DNA from: Actinokineospora iranica
GTDB lineage: Bacteria > Actinomycetota > Actinomycetes > Mycobacteriales > Pseudonocardiaceae
Length of the DNA stretch: 64,000 nt
Reading direction: 5' to 3'
Assembly: GCF_900101685.1 (NCBI RefSeq)
Contig: NZ_FMZZ01000001.1
Coordinates: 124,001 to 188,000 of the forward strand
The translations under genes were made by a program, and so were the position numbers. The notes beneath the pieces were generated by a model. The model had not been told where the DNA came from. It saw only the letters and a program-made list of their open reading frames with translations, and did no database searches. This document shows positions 39,382-49,490 of this stretch, in pieces. Numbering within the stretch: position 1 is the first letter of the stretch; the number at the start of each line of letters is the position of its first letter.

Positions 39382-40433
39382 CCACTGCCGCGACCAGTGC
39401 CGCCCGGCTGCTGGAGCGGCTGCCCAGGCCGCTGGACCCGGTGCGGTCGATCAAGGTCAAGCTCGGCATCCTGCTGGTCGCCTCCGGCGCGGCGGGGCTG
39501 GGCTACTTCTGGGCGATGATCGGCTGGCTGCCGCCCACCACGTCGCTCACCGGCATCATCGGCGCGCTGATCACCTCGCAGGTCCTCGCGCACGGCATGA
39601 CCCGCCCGCTGCGGGAGATGACCGCCGCCGTGCGGTCCATGGCCCGCGGCGACTACTCCCGCCGGGTCCGGGTGACCGCCCGCGACGAGGTGGGCGAGCT
39701 GGGGCGGGCGTTCAACCAGATGAGCGCCGACCTGGAGGCGGCCGACCGGCACCGGCGCGAGCTGATCGCGAACGTCTCCCACGAGCTGCGCACGCCGATC
39801 GCGGCGTTGCAGGCGGTGCTGGAGAACGTGGTCGACGGGGTGAGCGAGGCGGACCCGGCGACCATGCGCACCGCGCTCGCCCAGACCGAGCGGCTGGGCA
39901 GGCTGGTGACCGAGCTGCTGGACCTGTCCAGGATCGACGCTGGCGCGCACCCGCTGGACCTGGAGTCCGTCGAGGTGGCGCCGCTGCTGGCGGAGGTGGT
40001 GGCCGAGGCGGAGGTCAACGCGGCGGCGGCGCGCCGGTCGGTCCGGCTCTCCACCTCCGTCTCCCCCGGGTCGGCGACCGTGCTCGCCGACCGGGAGCGG
40101 CTGCACCAGGTGCTGGTCAACCTGTTGGACAACGCCGTGCGGCACGGCCCGGCCGACGGCGAGGTGCGCGTCGTCGCCGCGCTGTCCGGCGGCGAGCTGA
40201 CCCTGGAGGTCCGCGACGACGGGCCGGGCATCGCCGCGGCCGAACGCGACCTGGTGTTCCGCCGGTTCACCCGGGGCGAGCGCGCCACCGGCGGCGGGAC
40301 CGGGCTGGGGCTGTCCATCGCCCGGTGGGTGGTGGAGCTGCACGGCGGGACGATCGGGGTCGTCGACTCGCCCCGCGGATGCCGCATCCGCGTCACCCTG
40401 CCCGCTGACGGAAAGGCGCCGGGCATCTCGTAG
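39378..40433 (+). CDS. Sensor histidine kinase
   Basis: A 351-residue kinase with two membrane helices (about 28-72) and almost no external loop (WLPPTTS), so the signal is probably intramembrane or cytoplasmic. HAMP (about 73-125), H-box NVSHELRTPIAALQ, N-box NLLDNAVRHGP, then DDGPGI and GGTGLGLSIA. It pairs with the preceding regulator. Confidence 0.95.
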   Translation: MTTAATSAARLLERLPRPLDPVRSIKVKLGILLVASGAAGLGYFWAMIGWLPPTTSLTGIIGALITSQVLAHGMTRPLREMTAAVRSMARGDYSRRVRVTARDEVGELGRAFNQMSADLEAADRHRRELIANVSHELRTPIAALQAVLENVVDGVSEADPATMRTALAQTERLGRLVTELLDLSRIDAGAHPLDLESVEVAPLLAEVVAEAEVNAAAARRSVRLSTSVSPGSATVLADRERLHQVLVNLLDNAVRHGPADGEVRVVAALSGGELTLEVRDDGPGIAAAERDLVFRRFTRGERATGGGTGLGLSIARWVVELHGGTIGVVDSPRGCRIRVTLPADGKAPGIS

Positions 40434-40463
40434 CGTGATCGGCCCCGGGGATCTCGAACAGGC

Positions 40464-40475
40464 GAACGAATGTTC
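40464..40475. promoter_or_regulatory. LexA-like SOS box upstream of the DUF6319-like gene
   Basis: gaacgaatgttc matches the actinobacterial core GAAC-RNRT-GTTC at every constrained position; centre is about 48 bp before GTG 40518. Confidence 0.6.
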
Positions 40476-40517
40476 TAATTCAGCCGGTTCACCAGGCGTC
40501 GTGAGAGGGAGTGGATC

Positions 40518-40949
40518 GTGTCCACCGAGACCGAGACCGAGCAGGCGGAGACCGTGGCGGCTTCGACCGAGGCCGAGCAGGCCGAGCAGCCTGAGCAGGC
40601 CGCCGCGCCTGTCGAGCAGGCCGCGCCGCCGGTCAAGAAGCCGCGGGCGCAGCGGGCCCAGAGCACCGCGAAGAAGACTCGGACTGTCGAGCTGACCCTG
40701 ACTGTCACCGGCACCGCCGAGGGTGAGTGGCAGGCTGAGCTGACTCAGGCGGGCAAGCGGATGATGCAGGGTGTGGCGGTTCCGGCCGCCGCGGTGTCCC
40801 GGGCGGCCGCTGAGCTGCACGAGGACATCTCCAAGGCCATCGAGGGTGTCCTTGACGCGGCCCGGGAGCAGCACCGGGCGCGGATGGAGGAGCTGGAGGC
40901 CGAGCTGTCGAAGGTGAAGGCGGCCTTGGCTGATCTCCAGGACAGCTGA
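40518..40949 (+). CDS. DUF6319-like helical protein, possibly DNA-damage induced
   Basis: A 143-residue protein. Residues 1-50 are Glu/Ala/Pro/Gln repeats of low complexity and 50-60 are basic (KKPRAQRAQSTAKKTR); a beta region TVELTLTVTGTAEGEWQAEL follows, then two long helices ending in a coiled coil (RARMEELEAELSKVKAALADL). I assign it to DUF6319 from this layout with moderate certainty. A LexA-type box lies just upstream. It could bind nucleic acid through the basic patch (inference). Confidence 0.65.
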   Translation: MSTETETEQAETVAASTEAEQAEQPEQAAAPVEQAAPPVKKPRAQRAQSTAKKTRTVELTLTVTGTAEGEWQAELTQAGKRMMQGVAVPAAAVSRAAAELHEDISKAIEGVLDAAREQHRARMEELEAELSKVKAALADLQDS

Positions 40950-41060
40950 GTCGCTGGTGTCTCTCGGGGGCCGTCTTCGGTTGAAGGCGGCCTTCGTTGT
41001 GTTTGCGCTGGTGGGGTTGCTCGATGGGGTGGCTGGTGCCTGGCTGGGCTGCGGGGTCCG

Positions 41061-41206
41061 CTCGATGGGGTGGAGTGGTTTCTCCGGGGCCCCTACGAAG
41101 GAAGATCGCCGTGTGAAAGACGGGTGGGAAGCCTTCGGCCGCACACATGCGAAGCCAGCTTGGCGATCTTCCTTCTCCCCCGAAGAAACCACTCCACCCC
41201 ATCGAG
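41061..41206. repeat. Structured palindromic element, copy 1
   Basis: A 146-bp nested inverted repeat: outer arms 41061-41083/41184-41206 (23 bp perfect), middle arms 41097-41110/41162-41175 (14 bp perfect), inner arms 41111-41115/41142-41146, with loop core aaagacgggtggg and agccttcggcc. Copy 2 at 47.15 kb keeps all three stems with compensating changes. It lies between the DUF6319-like gene and the zinc-ribbon SDR, outside any gene. Open frames through it are artefacts of the repeat. Confidence 0.85.
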
Positions 41207-41290
41207 CACCTGGCAGGGTCGGGTTCAGCCTGGGTCGGGGGCGGGTTCGCTGCTCCACTCCCCACCTTCCATCGAGTGCCTGGCAGGGGC
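41200..41290 (+). repeat. Degenerate direct repeats after palindrome copy 1
   Basis: catcgagcacctggcagggt at 41200-41219 and catcgagtgcctggcagggg at 41270-41289. The same motif follows palindrome copy 2. Confidence 0.6.
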
Positions 41291-41352
41291 GGGCCTGCTG
41301 GTTCGGGCACGTTCTACAGTTGTCGGGACGTAGGCGAGCGGGAGCGGCGGTA

Positions 41353-42831
41353 GTGACAGCGATTCAGGAAGACCAGGCCGACCAGGTTGAGCGGGTCGAG
41401 CATGGGCCGGGCATTGATCCAGCGCGGCTGCGGGAGTGCTTGGCGGTGCTTGCCGAGGTTGACGAGTTGCCTACCGAGCACCCTGACGCTGTGGCTGTTC
41501 GGCGGGCCACGGCTCGGATTTACAAGTCGGTTCGGTTGCGGCGGCGGGCGGCCAAGCGGGCGGCGGTCACCGAAGCCGACCGGGCTGTCACCGAGGCGAC
41601 CGCCACCGGGGCGCCCAACCGGATTGATGATGAGACGCAGGGGATTCCGCTGGTGTCCGGCGTTGCCGGGGCGTCTGCCGGTACATTGTTGCGGGCTCGG
41701 TCCTGTTACACCTGCAAGCAGCGCTATCACCAGGTCGACGCGTTCTACCACCAGCTTTGCCCCCCGTGTGCGGAGCTGAACCGGTCGCGTCGGGACGCTC
41801 GCACCGACCTGGCCGGGCGGCGGGCGTTGTTGACCGGTGGGCGGGCGAAGATCGGAATGTATATCGCGCTTCGGCTGTTGCGCGATGGCGCCCGGACCAC
41901 GATCACGACCCGGTTCCCGAACGACGCGGTGCGTCGGTTCGCGGCTATGCCCGATGCCGAGGAGTGGTTGGACCGGCTCACCATCGTGGGCGTCGACCTG
42001 CGTGATCCGGCGCAGGTCGTGGACCTGGCCGACACCGTCGCGGCGCAGGGGCCGCTCGATATTCTGATCAACAACGCGGCGCAGACCGTGCGGCGGTCCC
42101 CCGGGTCTTACGCGCTGCTGGCCGAGGCCGAGTCGGCGCCGCTGCCGCCTGGGCCGTTGCCGGAGGTGCTGTCCTTGGGGCGCACGAGTGACGCGCATCC
42201 GGCCGCTCTTGTCGGGGCGGTGGAGGCGACGACCTCGCACGATGTGCATCCGTTGACCGCGCTGGCGCTCACGGCGGGGTCGGCCGCGCCTGATCGGATC
42301 GCCGATAACACCGCTATCGACGCGGGTGGGCTGGTGCCTGACCTGCACCCGGTCAACAGTTGGACCCAGCGGGTGCACGAGGTCGACCCGATGGAGTTGC
42401 TGGAGGTGCAACTCTGCAACCAGACCGCGCCGTTCATCCTGATCAGCAGGCTGCGCCCGGCGATGGCCGCCGCGCCCGCGCGGCGCAAGTACGTGGTCAA
42501 CGTGTCGGCGATGGAGGGGCAGTTCAGCCGCGCCTACAAGGGGCCGGGGCACCCGCACACGAACATGGCCAAGGCCGCGCTGAACATGCTCACCCGCACC
42601 AGCGCGGAAGAGATGCTGACCGACGGCATCCTCATGACCGCCGTGGACACCGGGTGGATCACCGACGAGCGGCCGCACCCGACCAAGATGCGGCTGGCCG
42701 ACGAGGGGTTCCACGCCCCGCTCGACCTGGTGGACGGCGCCGCGCGGGTGTACGACCCGATTGTGCGCGGCGAGGCGGGCGAGGACATCCGGGGCTGCTT
42801 CCTCAAGGACTACGCCCCCGCCCCCTGGTAG
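41353..42831 (+). CDS. Unusual SDR-fold protein with N-terminal zinc-ribbon and no catalytic Tyr
   Basis: A 492-residue protein from GTG 41353. Residues 1-110 are helical and charged; a Cys4 knuckle (CYTCKQRYHQVDAFYHQLCPPC, about 117-138, quoted only as its cysteines CxxC...CxxC) precedes a Rossmann domain. The cofactor motif is TGGRAKIG instead of TGxxxGIG, NNAA is present, and at the YxxxK position the sequence is TNMAK, so the Tyr is missing while Lys remains. A Ser lies in VVNVSAMEG. An insertion of about 90 residues separates the cofactor and catalytic halves. Possibly a nucleic-acid- or protein-binding SDR; substrate unknown. G/T-ending codons dominate the first half only. Confidence 0.8.
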   Translation: MTAIQEDQADQVERVEHGPGIDPARLRECLAVLAEVDELPTEHPDAVAVRRATARIYKSVRLRRRAAKRAAVTEADRAVTEATATGAPNRIDDETQGIPLVSGVAGASAGTLLRARSCYTCKQRYHQVDAFYHQLCPPCAELNRSRRDARTDLAGRRALLTGGRAKIGMYIALRLLRDGARTTITTRFPNDAVRRFAAMPDAEEWLDRLTIVGVDLRDPAQVVDLADTVAAQGPLDILINNAAQTVRRSPGSYALLAEAESAPLPPGPLPEVLSLGRTSDAHPAALVGAVEATTSHDVHPLTALALTAGSAAPDRIADNTAIDAGGLVPDLHPVNSWTQRVHEVDPMELLEVQLCNQTAPFILISRLRPAMAAAPARRKYVVNVSAMEGQFSRAYKGPGHPHTNMAKAALNMLTRTSAEEMLTDGILMTAVDTGWITDERPHPTKMRLADEGFHAPLDLVDGAARVYDPIVRGEAGEDIRGCFLKDYAPAPW

Positions 42832-42906
42832 CCCCCGCGCGGAACCTCGCCCGCTCCGACACGTCTTCTCACACACGGGGAAGCGAGAAGAACGGCGGGG
42901 ACCGGC

Positions 42907-43509
42907 ATGGACCACAAGCGAAGACTCCGCGGACTGGCACTGGGCTTGGTGCTGGCGGCGGGCGCGGTCGGCTGCACGACCGTGCAGCGCGCCGAAGGGC
43001 AACCGGCGACCGAAGCGCCCGCCGCCGCGCCGGTCGTGTCCGACCCGGCCACCGCGACGACGATCACCGAGACGCAGACCGAGACCGTGCGGCCGGTGGA
43101 CACCCGGGGCGGCTCGGACGCGGGCGGCCGGATCACCACGACCAGCCGCAAGCCCGGCACGACGACCACGACGACCACGCCCTCGGGCGCGCGGATCGAC
43201 AGCTTCACCGTGGTGCGGCAGCCGACCTGCCCGGTGCGGGGCACTCCGGACGCGCCGTTTTCCTCCCCGGGGCAGGACGTGGTCATCTCGTGGAAGGTGT
43301 CGGGCGCGTCCGGCGCGGCGATCTCGGTGGACAACCCGGACGTCTACGGCGGCTACGGCGGCGACTACCCGGCGGCCGGACAGCTCGAACTGGCGTTCCC
43401 CTGCGACCCGACTGCGGGCAAGACCACGCACACCTACACGCTCTGGCCCAAGGGGGCCAAAACGGTGTCCAAGACGCTCACGGTCACCGCTGCCAACAAC
43501 GCCCCGTGA
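42907..43509 (+). CDS. Lipoprotein with Ig-like outer domain
   Basis: A 200-residue lipoprotein: signal DHKRRLRGLALGLVLAAG with lipobox AVGC (Cys23), a Thr/Pro-rich linker (about 45-95) and a beta-sandwich domain (about 97-200) with two cysteines (PTCPV and FPCDP) likely disulfide-bonded. The domain has WKVSG and the closing strand KTLTVTAAN typical of Ig-like folds. Function unknown. It converges on the response regulator gene with a 6-bp gap. Confidence 0.8.
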   Translation: MDHKRRLRGLALGLVLAAGAVGCTTVQRAEGQPATEAPAAAPVVSDPATATTITETQTETVRPVDTRGGSDAGGRITTTSRKPGTTTTTTTPSGARIDSFTVVRQPTCPVRGTPDAPFSSPGQDVVISWKVSGASGAAISVDNPDVYGGYGGDYPAAGQLELAFPCDPTAGKTTHTYTLWPKGAKTVSKTLTVTAANNAP

Positions 43510-43515
43510 AGCGTC

Positions 43516-43955
43516 CTACCTGGGCAGCTTGACCACGGTCACGAAGAACTCGTCTATCTTCCTGATGATCTCGATGAAGCGGTCGAAGTCGACCGGCTTG
43601 GTGACGTAGGCGTTGGCGTGCAACTCGTAGCTGCGCAGGATGTCCTCCTCCGCCTCTGAGGTCGTCAGCACCACCACGGGGATCAGCCGCAGCGCGGGGT
43701 CGGCCTTGATCTCGGCGAGCACCTGCCTGCCGTCGAAGCGGGGCAGGTTGAGGTCGAGCAGGATCAGGTCCGGGCGCGGGGCGTCGGCGTACTGGCCCTC
43801 ACGGCGCAGGAACTGCACGGCCTGCTCGCCGTCGCTGACGACGTGCAGCTGGTTGCGGATCTTGTAGTGCTCGAACGCCTCTCGGGTCATCAGGACATCG
43901 CCGTCGTCGTCCTCCACGAGCAGCACATCGATGACTTTGACGTCGTTCGGCTCGG

Positions 43956-43959
<4 letters not shown>
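43516..43959 (-). CDS. Stand-alone response regulator (Rcp1-like)
   Basis: A 147-residue single-domain receiver with the acidic pocket VEDDDGD, phospho-Asp in [13 protein letters not shown], Thr in [10 protein letters not shown] and Lys in TKPVDFD. The [17 protein letters not shown] segment and the 'two-residue' insertions are typical of cyanobacterial Rcp1, the partner of phytochrome-type kinases. GTG 43959 overlaps the kinase stop (GTGA). It lacks an output domain and probably relays phosphate or binds a partner. Confidence 0.92.
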
Positions 43960-45552
<1,593 letters not shown>

Positions 45553-45560
<8 letters not shown>

Positions 45561-46737
45561 CTGTGCCTCCCGGAAGCCTGTTCAGCAGCAGCGCGGCGAC
45601 GTCGTCGACCAGGTCGCCCTGGTTGAGGTCGCAGACCTCGCGGATCAGGTCGTCGCACACCTCGGCCTGCCAGTGCGCGTCGCGTTTGGCCAGGACGCCG
45701 ACCAGTTCGGTGAGCCGGTCGACGCCCAGGCGCTCGGACGTGTCACCGGTGCGGCCCTCGATCAGGCCGTCGGTGTAGAGCAGCACGGACCAGTCCTCCC
45801 CGAGGTCGACGGTCGTGACCGGCCACTTCGCGCTGGTCAGCACACCCAGCGGCACCCCGACGGCGCCGCTGAGCAGGCGCACGGAGCCGTCGGCGACCAG
45901 GACCGGCGGCGGGTGACCGGCCAGCCGCAGTTCGGCGGTGGCGCGGTCCGGCGACACCGAGAGCATGCACACGGTGGCGAACAGCCCGTCCAGGTGCCGC
46001 TCGTGGACCAGCAGCCGCTGCATGGTCGCCAGCACCTCGTCCACCGGGCGCTCGGCGAGCACCAGCGACCGCCACGCGACCCGCAGGTACACGCCCAGCG
46101 CGGCCTCGTCGGGCCCGTGGCCGCAGACATCGCCGATGACGCAGTGCACGGTGCCGTCCGCGCTCTCCACCACGTCATAGAAGTCGCCGCCGAGCAGCAT
46201 CCGCTCCCGGCCCGGCTGGTAGGAGAAATGGACGTCGATGCGCGGGTCGTCCAGCAGCGGCGAGGGCAGCAGGCCGCGTTCGAGGCGGGCCTTCTCGGTG
46301 GCGCGCAGGCGTTCCTCGCGGAGCTGGCGCTGGATTTCCTCGGTGCGCACGCGTTCGACCGCGTAGCGGATGACCCGGCTCAGCAGGTCGCCGTCGACCT
46401 GCCCCTTGACCAGGTAATCCTGCGCGCCCGCGGCGACCGCGGCCATGCCCTGCTGCTCGTCGGCCAGGCCGGTGAGCACGACGACGGCGACATCCGCCCG
46501 CGCCTGCTCCAACTGGCGCAGCGCCTGCAGCCCACTGGCGTCGGGGAGGCCGAGGTCGAGCAGCACGCAGTCCTGGCCTGCCAGCAGCGGCTCCGCCTCC
46601 CGCACCGAGTGCGCCCTGGTGAGCCGGAACGGCGCGTTCACCTCGGCGAGGAGTTCCTCCACGAGCAGCGCGTCACCCGGATCGTCTTCGACCAGCAGGA
46701 CCCGCACCAACTCCCGCGATGCCACGACAGCATCCAT
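45553..46737 (-). CDS. Response regulator with SpoIIE-type PP2C phosphatase output
   Basis: A 394-residue protein. N-terminal receiver (1-125): VEDDPGD, phospho-Asp in CVLLDLGLPDASG, LTGLAD, LVKGQVD. A helical linker (125-165) leads to a SpoIIE/RsbU phosphatase (about 170-390) with metal residues GGDFYDV, GDVCGHG and DDVAALLL. Such proteins dephosphorylate anti-anti-sigma STAS partners when phosphorylated. First gene of the operon; the gene at 46956 is divergent with a SigB-like promoter. Confidence 0.94.
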
Positions 46738-46865
46738 GCAACACCGGCTCCCATGGCCTGGAGGAATTCAGTCGACAGATCCTAACCGTGTCCCGATCTC
46801 GCGCTCATGGGACGCGCGCTGAGGTGGGATCACACGACGAAGCCGTGCGCGTCGGTTCGGCCACG

Positions 46866-46904
46866 GTTCATGAACGCTGGTTGGCGTGGGCGGATGCCGG
46901 GTAT
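46866..46904 (+). promoter_or_regulatory. Palindrome plus SigB/SigF-type promoter
   Basis: Perfect palindrome gttcatgaac (46866-46875), then ggtt (46879-46882), 16 nt, gggtat (46899-46904), matching GNNT-N14/16-GGGTAY. It lies 52 bp before the small gene at 46956. Confidence 0.45.
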
Positions 46905-46955
46905 GTCCCCGCTGAGCGAAATCGGGCGTGCGCGAAACGGACGAAGGAGAAGACT

Positions 46956-47102
46956 GTGGCTGGATTGCTGGATCGGATCAAGGGGTTCCTGCGCGGCCCG
47001 CAGGGCAAGGCGCTGACTGAGAAGGCGCGCGGGATCGCTGCCGACCCGCGCAACCGGGAGCGGGCTCGGACGGCGGTGTCCCGGTTGCGTCGCAAGCGGT
47101 GA
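46956..47102 (+). CDS. Small basic protein (48 aa)
   Basis: GTG 46956 behind gaaggagaag opens 48 codons. The product starts with AGLLDRIKGFLRGPQGKAL and ends with SRLRRKR; it is strongly basic and helical with 10 or more Arg/Lys. Similar small proteins occur beside antitoxin-like 'DUF' genes, but I see no toxin. Its promoter resembles SigB targets. Function unknown. Confidence 0.6.
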   Translation: MAGLLDRIKGFLRGPQGKALTEKARGIAADPRNRERARTAVSRLRRKR

Positions 47103-47150
47103 TGCTGGCTGGTTTCTAGCGGGCTTCTGCGGGGGCTGGGGTTGGTGGTC

Positions 47151-47300
47151 TGCTCGATGGGGTGGAGTGGTTTCTTCGGGGCCCCTGCGAAGGAAGATCC
47201 CGTCGTGGGAAAGACGGGTGGGGAGCCTTCGGCCCCACGACCACGGCGAGTTCAGGGATCTTCCTTCACCCCCGAAGAAACCACTCCACCCCATCGAGCA
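47151..47300. repeat. Structured palindromic element, copy 2
   Basis: A 150-bp nested inverted repeat: outer arms 47151-47181/47270-47300 (31 bp perfect), middle arms 47189-47201/47255-47267 (13 bp perfect), inner arms 47202-47209/47234-47241 (8 bp perfect), loop core aaagacgggtggg and agccttcggcc as in copy 1. It lies in a 513-bp gene-free gap. Confidence 0.88.
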
Positions 47301-47543
47301 CTGGGCAGGGCCAGTACTGCCTGGCAGATGCTCGGGTTTGGTGCACCGCTCCCATCGAGCACTGGGCGGGCCGGGTGCTGTTGGCAGGTGAGTGGGTGTG
47401 CTGTCCTGCTCCATCTGGCACCTGGCAGGGCCGGGTACGGCTTCGGTTGGCAGGAGGGCGCGGGATGCCCATGGGCACGGCCTGTCAGGAGACAGGAGGG
47501 TGGTGTGCTCCTTCGCTTCATCCGTGTGGCGTCTGGCAGGGTC
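47292..47543 (+). repeat. Degenerate direct-repeat array after palindrome copy 2
   Basis: catcgagcactgggcagggc at 47292, catcgagcactgggcgggcc at 47353, catctggcacctggcagggc at 47412, and a weaker catccgtgtggcgtctggca at 47519. The spacing is 59-107 bp and the intervening sequence is not conserved. The array fills most of the gap up to 47615, where I see no gene. Confidence 0.55.
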
Positions 47544-47615
47544 GGGGTTGGTTGGCAGGTGGGGCCACTTGACCAGGTGAGGGTGCCCGGTGATCGGCAT
47601 AGGTGAGGTGGCCTG

Positions 47616-48437
47616 GTGAGCGGCTCGTTCGACGGCTGGTTCCCGGGGCGCGGGTTGGACGCTGTGCTGTCGGCGGGGCGGGCGCTGTTTCCTTCTGCTC
47701 TGTTTCCTTCTGCTCTGTTCTCTTCCGGAGTGTTCAATGGGGTGCCCACGAGTCCGGCGGGGGTGCTGGACGCGGCGGTGCGGGTGACGGCGGATCGGTT
47801 GCAGGGTAAGCGGATCACTGTGCGCGCTGCTGGGCACGACGTGCCGATGAACGTGGTCGATGTGCGCAGCGACAGTGACACCCTTCGGCTCGCTCAGGGG
47901 CGGGTGGACGCGGTGCGCTTCGTGGCTGAGGATGTCGGGTGGCCCGGGGTCCCGCTGTCCCGACTGGTGGTGACCTGGCGCGATCTGCGGTTCGCCGGGC
48001 CGATGTCGACGGCGGTGACCGCCGAGTCGGTGCGCGTCGAGGTGGAGATCGCGGCGGAGGTGGCCGCGGCGCTGGTGGCCGCGGCCCGTCCGGGGGTGCG
48101 GGTGCGGTTCGCGGAGGCGCCGGTGGTGTCGTGGGGGCGGTGGCCGGGTGCGGTGGAGACGGTGCTCGCCGTCGAGGACGGGCGGGTGTGGCTGACGCCC
48201 GCGGCCGTGCGGGTCGCGGGGGCGCGGGTGCGGCTGCCGCGGGGCGTGCGGCCGATCGGGGTGTCCGTTCCCGAGTTGCCCACGGGCCTGCGGCTGACCT
48301 CGGTCGTCACGTCGCCTGCCGGGGTGCGGCTGACGGGTGCGGCCGACGACTGGCGAGACCGGCTGTCCGGGACGCCGTTGAAGGAGCTGCTGTCCCTGCT
48401 GGCGACAGCCGCGACCACGATGACGATCGGCCGTTGA
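47616..48437 (+). CDS. DUF2993 (LmeA-like) lipid-binding family protein
   Basis: A 273-residue protein from GTG 47616 (gaggtggcct ahead). It shows the DUF2993 pattern of repeating beta strands: ITVRAAGHDVPM, LSRLVVTWRDLRF, SVRVEVEI, VWLTPAAVRVAGARV, GLRLTSVVTSPAGVRLTG, a tubular lipid-binding fold. No clear signal peptide, unlike LmeA. The usual role is in envelope lipid or lipomannan maturation (inference for this protein). The 5' half has G/T-rich codon use like 41-42 kb. Confidence 0.8.
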   Translation: MSGSFDGWFPGRGLDAVLSAGRALFPSALFPSALFSSGVFNGVPTSPAGVLDAAVRVTADRLQGKRITVRAAGHDVPMNVVDVRSDSDTLRLAQGRVDAVRFVAEDVGWPGVPLSRLVVTWRDLRFAGPMSTAVTAESVRVEVEIAAEVAAALVAAARPGVRVRFAEAPVVSWGRWPGAVETVLAVEDGRVWLTPAAVRVAGARVRLPRGVRPIGVSVPELPTGLRLTSVVTSPAGVRLTGAADDWRDRLSGTPLKELLSLLATAATTMTIGR

Positions 48438-48446
48438 GCGGTCCTA

Positions 48447-48466
48447 CCGTTCCGACGTTGGAACGG
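48447..48466. terminator. Bidirectional terminator between convergent genes
   Basis: ccgttcc (48447-48453) pairs with ggaacgg (48460-48466), 6-nt loop, between stops at 48437 and 48484. Confidence 0.6.
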
Positions 48467-48483
48467 CGTGTCCCGCCCGCCGG

Positions 48484-48789
48484 TCAGCGGTCTCTGCGGT
48501 CGAGCAGCCCGCGGGCCCGCACCAGCGCGGCGCGGGCGGCGGGCTCCTGACCGGCCACCAGGTTCACCCGGGCGACCGCGACCGCCTCGGCCGCGCCGAG
48601 GACCAGGCACGTGTCGCCGGTGGCGGCTGTCCGCGCCAGCGCGCCAAGCAGGTCGTCGGCCAGCACCCGAGCCGAGGCGGGCGTCAGCGGCGTGATGAGC
48701 GCCGCCAGCGCGGCGTCGACGGCGTGACGGAGGTCGAGGCCCGGGGAGGGGGATCCCGGGAAGGGGGGCGCGTCCAGTTGCCGTGTCAT
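48484..48789 (-). CDS. Small helical hypothetical protein, paralogue A
   Basis: A 101-residue all-helical protein from ATG 48789 (ctgggag ahead). It has two Ala-rich helical segments and the motif LARTAATGDTCLVLGAAEAV, with one Cys. The next gene on the same strand carries the related motif LAWTAARGETCRITGPVGDV at the same place, followed in both by AAR/ASARVAL. The pair arose by duplication. No known domain; the upstream gene lies 115 bp away. Confidence 0.65.
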   Translation of the reverse strand: MTRQLDAPPFPGSPSPGLDLRHAVDAALAALITPLTPASARVLADDLLGALARTAATGDTCLVLGAAEAVAVARVNLVAGQEPAARAALVRARGLLDRRDR

Positions 48790-48904
48790 ATGCATCTCCC
48801 AGATCCGGCGCTTCGTTGAGCCAGTCCTCTGAGATTGCCCGATCCGCGGCCTGGAGCCGAATCGGCGGGCCCCGCTCCACTCGACCGAGTGAGGAAAACG
48901 AGTC

Positions 48905-49270
48905 TCACTTGGACCGACGCCGCGGCGTGCGCGGCTCGGCCCTGGGCACGGGCACGAACGGCGCGTCGCGCAGCCCGATCAAGGCGTCGCGGAGCGCGAC
49001 GCGCGCGGAAGCGGCGTCATCGGCGCGCAGCGCCTCGATCGCCCGGCGGACGTCGCCGACCGGGCCGGTGATGCGGCAGGTCTCGCCGCGGGCGGCCGTC
49101 CACGCGAGACCGGCCCGCAGTTCCGCCTCGGCGGCGGACGGCCGGGCAAGCGCGCGGGCGATCGCGGCCTGCAACCGGGCTCCCAGTCGTTCCGGCTCGG
49201 GGGTGGCTGCGGGCAGAGGGCGTACGGGAAGGGTCACCGGCATGTGGGTGGGCGCGGCGGTGATGGCCAT
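48905..49270 (-). CDS. Small helical hypothetical protein, paralogue B
   Basis: A 121-residue protein related to paralogue A: RLGARLQAAIARALARP, then LAWTAARGETCRITG and ASARVALRDALIGLRD, with a basic tail RAEPRTPRRRSK. ATG 49270 is used by analogy with A; ATG 49345 would add a hydrophobic start (FRVVVIGVVALAGSA) that looks like a short signal peptide but has poorer codon use. Function unknown. It is divergent from alkB. Confidence 0.55.
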   Translation of the reverse strand: MAITAAPTHMPVTLPVRPLPAATPEPERLGARLQAAIARALARPSAAEAELRAGLAWTAARGETCRITGPVGDVRRAIEALRADDAASARVALRDALIGLRDAPFVPVPRAEPRTPRRRSK

Positions 49271-49468
49271 CAGGGGGTACCTCGATTCTCCGGCGGGCGC
49301 GGATCCGGCGAGGGCGACTACCCCGATCACGACGACACGAAACATAGGCCTTCGGCTATATGTCCGCGTCGACCTACCAAGGACCTGCCAAGGTTTGGGA
49401 ATCATGAGGGAGGAGTCGACGTCGCCACTCGCCAGTGTGACAGATTTTTGCCGAGAAGGATTAAATTA

Positions 49469-49480
49469 GAACACCTGTTC
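49469..49480. promoter_or_regulatory. LexA-like SOS box upstream of alkB
   Basis: gaacacctgttc followed by ga, a 12-bp match to GAAC-N4-GTTC with GA flank, 10-15 bp before the alkB-like start and overlapping its ribosome site (gagg). The one departure is C at a purine position. Confidence 0.65.
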
Positions 49481-49490
49481 GAGGTACGGT

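Noticed and set aside
47142-47606. Open frames running through palindrome copy 2
   Set aside because: Similar frames appear in copy 1 (MEWFLRGP-type start) only because the repeat is the same; they do not match in frame or length beyond it.
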